NCBI GenBank assembly: GCA_944382045.1
Contig: CALWMT010000007.1
Coordinates: forward strand, 1-23,822
From: an uncultured Enterocloster sp.
GTDB lineage: Bacteria > Bacillota > Clostridia > Lachnospirales > Lachnospiraceae
Direction: 5' to 3'
Length of the DNA: 23,822 nucleotides
Part shown: piece after piece, positions 12,746-19,970 of the stretch
Numbering within the stretch: position 1 is the first letter of the stretch
Layout: every line of letters begins with the position of its first letter
Program-made: the position numbers and the translations under genes
The notes under the pieces: model-generated
The model's database searches: none
Told to the model about the DNA's origin: nothing
What the model saw: only the letters and a program-made list of their open reading frames with translations

Positions 12746-12795
12746 CGGACGGCCGACAGCCTTCAACGTACTCCCTGCCTTTTGCCCGCCGTCCG
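12746..12795. repeat. Inverted repeat in the yigZ leader
   Basis: CGGACGGC (12746-12753) and GCCGTCCG (12788-12795) match perfectly over 8 bp with a 34-base loop. It lies inside the roughly 100-base yigZ leader. No T-tract follows. Confidence 0.45.
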
Positions 12796-12805
12796 CGCTG
12801 TTACT

Positions 12806-12834
12806 ATCATAATATAAGCCGCTGTCGATGACAA
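12806..12834 (-). promoter_or_regulatory. yigZ promoter
   Basis: On the - strand TTGTCA (12829-12834) and TATGAT (12806-12811) are 17 bases apart, leaving a leader of about 100 bases before GTG 12699. Confidence 0.65.
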
Positions 12835-12848
12835 GGATATTTTAAACC

Positions 12849-12877
12849 TTTTCAATTCAGGCAAAGTGGTGTATAAT
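12849..12877 (+). promoter_or_regulatory. Promoter of the class A PBP gene
   Basis: TATAAT (12872-12877) is consensus; the -35 TTTTCA (12849-12854) is weak at a 17-base spacing. A perfect 12-base palindrome AGGAATATTCCT (12889-12900) covers the early transcribed region and might be an operator. The 5' leader of about 105 bases has a 30-codon ORF from ATG 12885 to TGA 12975-12977. Confidence 0.6.
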
Positions 12878-12989
12878 CTACAGAATGGAGGAATATTCCT
12901 GCGGCAAGTGGGAAAATACGGCAATTATTCGGGGCCTGTGTGCCTTAGGGCATCTATTTTTCCTGTCCCGAATCTGAAAGGAAGATTGT

Positions 12990-15692
12990 ATGAACTACGG
13001 AGAATATGAGATTGAACGCCGGTTAAAGGCGCTTCGGTCCAAATCAGGCAAGTACGCCTCCAAGATGGCTCTCACCGTCTTCAAGGCGCTTTTTGTCCTG
13101 TTCCTTTTTCTGGCTGTTCTGGGAGCCTCCGTTGGATTTGGTATGGTGAAGGGCATTATTGACAATGCTCCTTCTGTGGATCTGATGAATATACAGCCGG
13201 ACCGTTTTGCCACCACAGTGTACGATTCCGCCGGCAACCTGACCGATACCCTGGTCATGACCGGATCCAACCGGGAATCCGCTGCCTTTGATGAGCTCCC
13301 TGAAGATTTAATCAATGCCTTTGTGGCCATTGAGGACGCCCGCTTCTGGAGCCACAACGGCATCGACCTGCGCTCCATCGCCCGGGCGGTCCGGGGCGTC
13401 TTAAGCGACGACTACGCCGGCGGTGGGAGCACCATCACCCAGCAGCTCATCAAGAACAATATTTTCGCCGGCGGCATGGAGACAAGCTGGGGGGCGCGCA
13501 TTGAGCGCAAGCTCCAGGAGCAGTATCTGGCGGTTCAGCTGGAAAAAAATTCCGGCATGAGCAAGGAAGATACCAAAAAAATGATTATCACCAACTATCT
13601 GAATACCATCAACCTGGGCAACAACAGCCTGGGCGTCAAGGTGGCCGCCAGGCGCTATTTCGACAAGGAGGTTTCCGACCTGACTCTGTCTGAGTGCACG
13701 GTTCTGGCCTCCATCACATCCAATCCCTCCCGCTACAACCCCATATCCCATCGGGAAGACAACGCCAGACGGCGCAGCATTGTCCTCCAGAACATGGTGG
13801 ATCAGGGATACATTTCTGCGGATGAACAGGCGGAGGCGCTGGCGGATGATGTGTACGACCGGATTCAGCTGGTGGACACAGCCACCAAGGAAACCAACAC
13901 CCACTACAGCTATTTTACGGACGAGCTCATCGACCAGGTGACTGAAGCGCTCATGGAGGAGCTGGACTACACGGAAAGCCAGGCCACGAACCTGCTTTAC
14001 TCCGGCGGCCTGCAGATTTACACCACCCAGGATCCGGCCATCCAGGCGATTGTGGACGAGGAGGTCAACAACCCGGCCAACTACACGGTGGCCAAGTATT
14101 CCGTGGAATTCCGCCTGTCCGTCACCCACGGGGACGGGACGACGGAGCATTACTCTGAGGAGGATTTGCTGGCATTCCGCCGCACCAACCTGGGCAATCC
14201 CGGCTTTGACGGGCTGTACGCAAGCACAGAGGCTGCCCAGGCGGACATTGACCAGTACAAGGCCTGGATTTTAAAGGAGGACGACGAGATTATCGGGGAG
14301 CGCCAGAACTTCATTCTTGAGCCCCAGGTTTCCTTTGTCCTCATGGACCACCATACAGGAGAGGTGAAGGCTATAAGCGGCGGCCGGGGCGAGAAGACCG
14401 CCAGCCGCACGCTGAACCGGGCCAGCGACGTGTACCGCCAGCCAGGATCCGCCTTCAAGGTGATCTCCGCCTTTGCCCCGGCCATGGATGCCTGCGGGGC
14501 CACCCTTGGCACGGTGTACTATGATGGGCCCTACACCGTGGGCACCAAGACCTTCCGCAACTGGTGGGGAAGCAGCCGGGGCTTCACCGGCTACTCCAGC
14601 ATCCGGGACGGCATCATCTACTCCATGAACGTGGTGGCAGTGCGCTGCCTGATGGAGACCGTTACGCCCCAGCTGGCCATGGAATATGCCCAAAATATGG
14701 GGATTACCTCCCTTGTTTCCGAGGACCTGGTTCCGGCCATGGCCCTGGGCGGCTTGACAAAGGGCGTGAGCAACCTGGAGCTCACCGGCGCCTACGCCTC
14801 CATCGCCAACAGCGGTACCTACATCAAGCCCAGGTTCTTTACCAAGATACTTGACCACAACGGCAAGACGCTGATTGATAATGAGCCGGACACCAAGCAG
14901 GTGCTCAAGGATTCCACGGCCTTTCTCCTGACAGATGCCATGTCTGAGTCCTTAAAGGCCAACAAAAAATATATGCGCTCCGGCATATCCCCCATCAACT
15001 CCACCAGCACCCGGGCGGCCCTCTCCAACATGTCCGCTGCGGGCAAGAGCGGAACCACCACGGACAACCGGGATATCTGGTTTGTAGGCTTTACCCCCTA
15101 CTACACGGCGGGCATCTGGGGAGGCTGCGACGACAACCAGCTCCTGAGCAATAACGGCGGCACCTCCTTCCACAAGGACATCTGGCGCAAAATCATGGAG
15201 CGGGTCCATGAGGGCATGGCTGATCCTGGCTTTGCGGTTCCCGACAGTGTGGAGACCGCTCAGATATGCCGCAAGTCCGGCAAGCTGGCCGCTGCCGGGG
15301 TGTGCAGCGCAGACCCCAGGGGAAGCGCAGTATACACGGAGTACTTCGCCAAGGGCACGGTGCCCACAGAGGTCTGCGACAAGCATGTGGCTGTGACCGT
15401 ATGCGCTGAGTCCGGCGGACGGGCCACGGAGTTCTGTCCCAACAAGACCTCCCGGGTGTGCATGGTGCTTCCGGAGGGCGAGACGGGAACCACCGACGAC
15501 TCCTACTTCGCCATTCCCGGAACCTGTCCTCTCCATACAAACGCCTCCTCCATCATCATTCAGCCCTCCACCGGAGGCGCGGAGGGGCCGTCGGGAGGCA
15601 GCGGCCCGGGCGTCACGGTTCAGCCTGTGGGGCCCGCCTACCAGACCAACCGGCCCACCGTGGAGGAGCGCGGGCCTGGGGCCGGGCGGTGA
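12990..15692 (+). CDS. Class A penicillin-binding protein (transglycosylase/transpeptidase, PBP1A-like)
   Basis: This 900-residue bifunctional enzyme polymerises and cross-links peptidoglycan outside the membrane. A short cytoplasmic N-terminus precedes the single span at about 27-52. The GT51 domain has AIEDARFWSHNGID with catalytic E115, and GGGSTITQQLIKNN (from 144). The transpeptidase has PGSAFK with nucleophile S487 and K490, the SMN triad at 545-547 and KSGTT at 686-690. The C-terminal region after about 750 is unusual in holding at least seven Cys (ICRKSG, GVCSAD, EVCDKH, TVCAES, EFCPNK, RVCMVL, GTCPLH). It ends in a Gly/Pro-rich tail. ATG 12990 follows AAAGGAAG. It is the only large + strand gene in the window, with a strong terminator after it. 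Confidence 0.96.
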   Translation: MNYGEYEIERRLKALRSKSGKYASKMALTVFKALFVLFLFLAVLGASVGFGMVKGIIDNAPSVDLMNIQPDRFATTVYDSAGNLTDTLVMTGSNRESAAFDELPEDLINAFVAIEDARFWSHNGIDLRSIARAVRGVLSDDYAGGGSTITQQLIKNNIFAGGMETSWGARIERKLQEQYLAVQLEKNSGMSKEDTKKMIITNYLNTINLGNNSLGVKVAARRYFDKEVSDLTLSECTVLASITSNPSRYNPISHREDNARRRSIVLQNMVDQGYISADEQAEALADDVYDRIQLVDTATKETNTHYSYFTDELIDQVTEALMEELDYTESQATNLLYSGGLQIYTTQDPAIQAIVDEEVNNPANYTVAKYSVEFRLSVTHGDGTTEHYSEEDLLAFRRTNLGNPGFDGLYASTEAAQADIDQYKAWILKEDDEIIGERQNFILEPQVSFVLMDHHTGEVKAISGGRGEKTASRTLNRASDVYRQPGSAFKVISAFAPAMDACGATLGTVYYDGPYTVGTKTFRNWWGSSRGFTGYSSIRDGIIYSMNVVAVRCLMETVTPQLAMEYAQNMGITSLVSEDLVPAMALGGLTKGVSNLELTGAYASIANSGTYIKPRFFTKILDHNGKTLIDNEPDTKQVLKDSTAFLLTDAMSESLKANKKYMRSGISPINSTSTRAALSNMSAAGKSGTTTDNRDIWFVGFTPYYTAGIWGGCDDNQLLSNNGGTSFHKDIWRKIMERVHEGMADPGFAVPDSVETAQICRKSGKLAAAGVCSADPRGSAVYTEYFAKGTVPTEVCDKHVAVTVCAESGGRATEFCPNKTSRVCMVLPEGETGTTDDSYFAIPGTCPLHTNASSIIIQPSTGGAEGPSGGSGPGVTVQPVGPAYQTNRPTVEERGPGAGR

Positions 15693-15745
15693 TGACCCGA
15701 CCAAATAAATATAGCTTTTCAGAACATCCGATGTAAAAATAGGAA

Positions 15746-15794
15746 CAGGTGCAGCATGCGCACATCGTTCGCGCAAACTGCACCTGCCTTTTTT
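15746..15794 (+). terminator. Bidirectional terminator after the PBP gene
   Basis: CAGGTGCAG (15746-15754) and CTGCACCTG (15778-15786) pair perfectly, with an inner TGCGC/GCGCA stem. On the + strand CC and TTTTTT follow. On the - strand CTATTTTT follows, so it can also end the convergent acyltransferase operon whose last stop is at 15801. Confidence 0.88.
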
Positions 15795-15800
15795 CACTTT

Positions 15801-16907
15801 TCACTCCCCATACAGAGACGCATAATCAAAGCCCCTGTAAAGCTCCTCCACCCGCGCAAAGTATCCATCCATGTTCTCCGCAGTCAGCCGGTGCTCTCCC
15901 GCCGCCATCCACTCCACAAGCTGGTCTCCCACTGCCTCCGAGTAATGGAGCACATCCATATAATTGTCCAGATTGCAGGTGATGTCTGTCAGGTCGTCAA
16001 AGGCAAAGAGGCGTATGTTCTCCACCTCTGTGAGCAGGGAGGCCGCCAGGCGCAGGGCAGCGAGCTGGCGGCCCATATCCCCCTTGGCCGCCAGCTCGCT
16101 GTCCCAGTAAGCCACGCTGTAAGGCGGAAAGAAGCAGTAAAAGAGAATATCGGGATTGGTCCGGGCCGTGGCAATGACATTCTGCTCCAGGTTCTCACGG
16201 ACCATCCGGGCATCCTCCTCTGTCAGGGGATTCTCCGCGGCAAACCGCTCGGAGGGCTCCGGATAGGTGCGAAGCACCGCCTCCCTCCCCCACTCCTTCT
16301 CCGGCGCCCAGTTCATATACTGGTCAAAGCTCATGCTCTCCTCACCCGCCCTGGTCCGCGCAAGGACGGCCTTCACATTTCCAAATATAACCTCTTTATT
16401 CCATATGTAATTCACATCGTTAAAAATATTGCTGTCCCACAGATAGTCCGGCCGCGGCGCCGTCTCATTCCAGGCATCCTTGTCCTGAATCAGAAAGCTC
16501 CCGTCCAGGCTGCGCATCACAATCCGTATCCCCGGATTGTAGGAAATGGCCCGACGCACCGCCTGGTCCACCTCCTTATAGGACGCTCCCCCAAAGGGAA
16601 TCTTGATGGCCTGCACGCCGAACAGGCGGTCAAACTGGGATGCCTTAAAATTCTCCGTCATGGAGGTTCCCGTCATCACCGCGTCGTAGGTAAAATGGCG
16701 GCTGATGCCGTCGTTCTGATAGCGCTCGCTGTCAAGGGCATAGGACAGCCCCTCTGCCGGTCCGTGGAAGTGGAAAAATGGGTCCACCGCCGCCACCAGG
16801 CCGCCGAATGCCAAAAGCCCCGCAGCGGTAAGCCCCAGGGTCAGGCCCAGCCATTTCCTGCAATCCATATGCCGCCCGGAAGGGCTGCCTGTTTCCATTC
16901 TTTTCAT
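15801..16907 (-). CDS. SGNH/AlgX-like protein, partner of the MBOAT acyltransferase
   Basis: The 368-residue protein has an N-terminal signal anchor (about 18-41) and an extracytoplasmic domain. That domain shows a GTSMTEN motif (80-86), whose Ser82 fits the GxS nucleophile of SGNH/DltD/AlgX-type proteins. YMDVLHYS near residue 317-323 gives a D-x-x-H pair (D318, H321) for the rest of the triad. Such proteins work with membrane-bound O-acyltransferases to place or remove acyl groups on secreted polymers, as AlgJ/AlgX do with AlgI or DltD does with DltB. It lies 50 bases downstream of an MBOAT gene. ATG 16907 follows AAGAGGT. Exact substrate unknown; overall identity to DltD or AlgX looks low. 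Confidence 0.75.
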   Translation of the reverse strand: MKRMETGSPSGRHMDCRKWLGLTLGLTAAGLLAFGGLVAAVDPFFHFHGPAEGLSYALDSERYQNDGISRHFTYDAVMTGTSMTENFKASQFDRLFGVQAIKIPFGGASYKEVDQAVRRAISYNPGIRIVMRSLDGSFLIQDKDAWNETAPRPDYLWDSNIFNDVNYIWNKEVIFGNVKAVLARTRAGEESMSFDQYMNWAPEKEWGREAVLRTYPEPSERFAAENPLTEEDARMVRENLEQNVIATARTNPDILFYCFFPPYSVAYWDSELAAKGDMGRQLAALRLAASLLTEVENIRLFAFDDLTDITCNLDNYMDVLHYSEAVGDQLVEWMAAGEHRLTAENMDGYFARVEELYRGFDYASLYGE

Positions 16908-16940
16908 AGGTACCTCTTCTGCTGGAGCGCGCCTGAATTT

Positions 16941-16956
16941 TCAAACACGCTCTGGC
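16941..16956 (-). repeat. Copy 1 of a 16-base intergenic repeat (GCGTGTTTGA element)
   Basis: On the - strand GCCAGAGCGTGTTTGA, just after the MBOAT stop. It matches the copy at 18451-18466 at 15 of 16 positions. Confidence 0.6.
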
Positions 16957-16957
16957 G

Positions 16958-18379
16958 TCAAAACTGAAAGTAAATAAATGTGGAGATTCCCGACAGGGAC
17001 AGCACAGACCACACGAGAAGCAGGGCCGTTCCCGCCGCTGACAGGACGCTGGGCCTAAATGGACGCTCGTCCATATTTTTCCCGTTCATCACCAGGCACA
17101 GGGCCGCAGCGTAAGCCAGGGCCACAGTCATCACCCGATGGTCCGTAAAGAGCGCAGGCAGCTCCACCATGGAGAAGCTCTCGATAAAGCCTGGGCTCAG
17201 CTGCATATTGGAGAAATTTCCCATCCGTTTGAGAAATTCCACGCCCTGGCCGATGGTCTCCGCCCGGAAGAACACCCAGCCCACATTTACAAAGAGAAAG
17301 GTGCACATCCACTGAAAGGCTGGGTGAAGCCCCCTCCAGATGCCGCCCAGGGCCCGCTCCGCGCACTGGGCCAGCCCGTGAAGCAGGCCCCAGAAAATAA
17401 AGGTCCAGGCCGCTCCGTGCCAGATGCCGCTGACCAGAAAAATAATCATGATATTTATGTAGGTCCGCGCAGCTCCCTTTCTGCTTCCCCCTAGAGGGAA
17501 ATAGATGTACGTCCGCAGAAACCGGGTCAGCGTCATGTGCCACCGCTTCCAGAAATCCACCGGCGACAGGGCTTTATAGGGGGAATTAAAGTTCTGGGGC
17601 AGCTCCAGATGAAACATCCTGGAAACTCCCTGGGCCATGTCGCAGTAGCCGCTGAAGTCAAAATACAGCTGGAAGGTATAAGCCAGCATGACGCAGAAGG
17701 CATCCGAGGCGCTTAAGACAGCCGTATCCCCATAGCCCCAGGACACCGCCTCGCCGAAAAACTCTGCCAGTATCACCTTCTTAAAGAGGCCAGCCGCCAG
17801 CATCCTAAGACCCTGAGCCATATAGGCTGCGTCCGGCCTGTGCCGCTTTTCCTCCCGCAGAAGAGGAAGAAACTCTCCGTGAAGAAGGATGGGGCCCATG
17901 GATATCTTTGGAAAATACACGGTGAAAACCAGGTAGTCCAAAAAGCCGTAACCGCCCGTCTCCTGCCGGTAGGAATCCACCAGCCAGGCAATCTGCTGGA
18001 AGGTAAAGAAGCTGATGCCCGCCGGAAGGAGCACCTGGGCGAAGACCCAGTCCTCCTTGAGGAGCAGGTTCAGATTGTCTATAAAGAAATTAAAATACTT
18101 GTAATAGAACAAAAGCCCCACGTTTGCCAGAATGCCGCAGGCCAGAAGCAGGCGGCTGCCGGCCTTCCCCAGCAGCAGCCGGGAGACCCGCCAGTTAAAC
18201 AGCGCGCTCACCAAAAGCAAGGCCACATACCATGGATTTCCATATCCGAAAAACACGAAAGAGGCCCCGGCCAAAAACAGGCGGGCCCCCCGGTCTCTGC
18301 CCAGCCGGTAGAGTCCAAAGTAGCCGGCCAGGGTCAAAGGAAGAAACACAAATAAAAACAAATAGGAATTAAACTGCAT
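16958..18379 (-). CDS. MBOAT family O-acyltransferase (AlgI/DltB-like)
   Basis: The 473-residue multi-span protein moves acyl groups across or at the membrane to an extracellular acceptor. It starts with a typical hydrophobic N-terminus (MQFNSYLFLFVFLPLTLAGY). It has FWKRWHMTLTRFLRTYIYFP (276-295) followed by LGGSRKG, and SGIWHGAAW (317-325) with the family's catalytic His at H321, then GLLHG. These match AlgI/PatA/DltB-type enzymes. ATG 18379 follows GGAG six bases upstream. It precedes the SGNH-like partner, and the Na+ symporter gene is 82 bases upstream on the same strand. No dltA/dltC or alginate genes are nearby, so the acceptor polymer is not defined. Confidence 0.93.
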   Translation of the reverse strand: MQFNSYLFLFVFLPLTLAGYFGLYRLGRDRGARLFLAGASFVFFGYGNPWYVALLLVSALFNWRVSRLLLGKAGSRLLLACGILANVGLLFYYKYFNFFIDNLNLLLKEDWVFAQVLLPAGISFFTFQQIAWLVDSYRQETGGYGFLDYLVFTVYFPKISMGPILLHGEFLPLLREEKRHRPDAAYMAQGLRMLAAGLFKKVILAEFFGEAVSWGYGDTAVLSASDAFCVMLAYTFQLYFDFSGYCDMAQGVSRMFHLELPQNFNSPYKALSPVDFWKRWHMTLTRFLRTYIYFPLGGSRKGAARTYINIMIIFLVSGIWHGAAWTFIFWGLLHGLAQCAERALGGIWRGLHPAFQWMCTFLFVNVGWVFFRAETIGQGVEFLKRMGNFSNMQLSPGFIESFSMVELPALFTDHRVMTVALAYAAALCLVMNGKNMDERPFRPSVLSAAGTALLLVWSVLSLSGISTFIYFQF

Positions 18380-18450
18380 ATATTTCTCCGTCCGTTAATC
18401 GAAGCTGCCAGGATACCGCAAAGCGGGCGTGCAGATGGCGGAATGAATGG

Positions 18451-18466
18451 TCAAACACGCTCTAGC
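18451..18466 (-). repeat. Copy 2 of the 16-base intergenic repeat (GCGTGTTTGA element)
   Basis: On the - strand GCTAGAGCGTGTTTGA. It contains the TAG stop of the symporter gene, so the repeat sits at the same place, directly at a gene's 3' end, as copy 1. Confidence 0.6.
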
Positions 18467-19832
18467 CCATAAACTTGGACACATAGCCCTGAACGAAAAT
18501 CACCAAAACAATCAGCGGCAGAATGTAGGTCACATAAAATCTGACCCAGCGGGGGAACCGGATGCCCTGTCCCTCATTGGCCTCGGCCAGGAATTTCTCA
18601 AAGCCCCATCCATAGCGGCTGGTGCAGAACAGCAGGTAAATCACGCTGCCGATGGGCAGGATATTGTTGCTGAGGATAAAATCCTCCAGGTCCATAATCG
18701 TGCTCCCCGCGCCCAGAGGCTGGATGCCGCTCCACAGATTAAAGCCCAGCATGCAGGGCAGAGAGAGCACCGTGATAATGGGCAGATTCCAGGCAATGGC
18801 CTTCTTTGTGCTGCAGCCCGTCAGGTCCGTGGCAAAGGAAATGATATTCTGGAACACGGCAATCACAGTGGACAGCGCGGCAAAGGACATAAAGATAAAG
18901 AACAATGTCCCCCAGAATCTTCCGCCCGCCATGTGGTTAAACACATTGGGCAGCGTAATGAAAATCAGGGAGGGCCCGGAGGTGGGCTCTATGCCGTAGG
19001 CAAAGCAGGCCGGGAAGATAATCAGGCCCGCCATAAAGGCCACCGTGGTGTCTAAGAGCGTCACGCTGATGGCCTCCCCGGTCAGACGCCGCTCCTTTCC
19101 GATATAGCTTCCAAAAATCGCCAGGGCTCCGATGCCGATGCTTAAGGTGAAGAAGGATTGTCCAAGGGCCGCAAAGAATGCCTCCCCGAAGCCAGCCTCC
19201 ACCATTTTCCCAAAGTCAGGCTTCAAATAAAACTCCACGCCTGGACCGCCGCCCGGCAGCGGCACAGCGTTGACTGCCAGCGCGAACAGGAGAAACAGCA
19301 GAAGCACCATCATTATCTTGGTGATGCGCTCCACCCCATTCTGCAGTCCCAGGGCGCAGATGGCAAAGCAGAGAAGAATCACGGCCAGCATGGCCGCTCC
19401 CATCACCGCCGGGTCCGCCAGCATGGCGCTGTACGCGTTCCCCACGCCCTCTGCGGTGAGGCCCGCGAAATCCCCCTTCAGGGTTTTGATGATATACACG
19501 AGGGTCCATCCGGCCACTGTGGTGTAGAACATCATCAGGAAATAATTTCCCGCCATGGCCAGATACTTTGCCAGATGCCACTTCGTCCCCTTTGGCTCCA
19601 GCACGTCAAAGGAGAGAGCCGCGCTCTTGCGGCTTGCCCGGCCCACGGAGAACTCCATGACCACAATGGGGAGCCCCAATACCAGAAGGCAGAGCAGATA
19701 AATCAGCACAAAGGCCGCCCCGCCGTATGCCCCTACAATGTAGGGGAACCTCCACACATTTCCCAGGCCGATGGCGCATCCCGCAGATATGAGGATGAAG
19801 CCCAGCCGGGAAGAAAACTTTTCTCTTTCCAT
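18462..19832 (-). CDS. Sodium-dependent transporter, NSS (SNF) family
   Basis: The 456-residue protein is a Na+-coupled symporter of the neurotransmitter:sodium symporter family. Bacterial members such as MhsT and TnaT carry amino acids. The hallmark first helix GLGNVWRFPYIVGAYGGAAF (22-41) is intact, as is LGLPIVVMEFSVGR at the end of helix 2; about 11 hydrophobic segments follow. The length is typical of the shorter bacterial subgroup. ATG 19832 is preceded by AAGGG. A consensus -10 TATAAT sits only about 20 bases upstream (19850-19855) without a good -35, so the leader would be very short. It is first in a run with the MBOAT and SGNH-like genes. Whether the transported solute relates to that pair is unknown. 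Confidence 0.93.
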   Translation of the reverse strand: MEREKFSSRLGFILISAGCAIGLGNVWRFPYIVGAYGGAAFVLIYLLCLLVLGLPIVVMEFSVGRASRKSAALSFDVLEPKGTKWHLAKYLAMAGNYFLMMFYTTVAGWTLVYIIKTLKGDFAGLTAEGVGNAYSAMLADPAVMGAAMLAVILLCFAICALGLQNGVERITKIMMVLLLFLLFALAVNAVPLPGGGPGVEFYLKPDFGKMVEAGFGEAFFAALGQSFFTLSIGIGALAIFGSYIGKERRLTGEAISVTLLDTTVAFMAGLIIFPACFAYGIEPTSGPSLIFITLPNVFNHMAGGRFWGTLFFIFMSFAALSTVIAVFQNIISFATDLTGCSTKKAIAWNLPIITVLSLPCMLGFNLWSGIQPLGAGSTIMDLEDFILSNNILPIGSVIYLLFCTSRYGWGFEKFLAEANEGQGIRFPRWVRFYVTYILPLIVLVIFVQGYVSKFMG

Positions 19833-19902
19833 ACCTAATTTTCCCTTCTATTATACAAATGTCTGCCTCTGCGCGGTAAAAAAACGCCGCGCGCATAACA
19901 AC

Positions 19903-19930
19903 AAAAGAGCCCCTCTGCGAGAGCTCTTTT
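19903..19930 (-). terminator. Terminator between the ATPase/nuclease gene and the symporter gene
   Basis: AAAAGAGC (19903-19910) and GCTCTTTT (19923-19930) are perfect complements, so either strand gives a stem plus a T-tract. On the - strand it lies about 40 bases past the stop of the 562-residue gene. A second hairpin GCGCGG/CCGCGC (19871-19892) lies just beyond it. Confidence 0.8.
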
Positions 19931-19970
19931 GCATTTTAGCACAAATTATTTATATTCTCAATCTTTTTTG

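Noticed and set aside
15756..16967. A 403-residue + strand ORF
   Set aside because: It is antisense to the SGNH-like gene, His/Arg/Pro-rich with no family features, and spans the terminator region. It is a GC-driven shadow.
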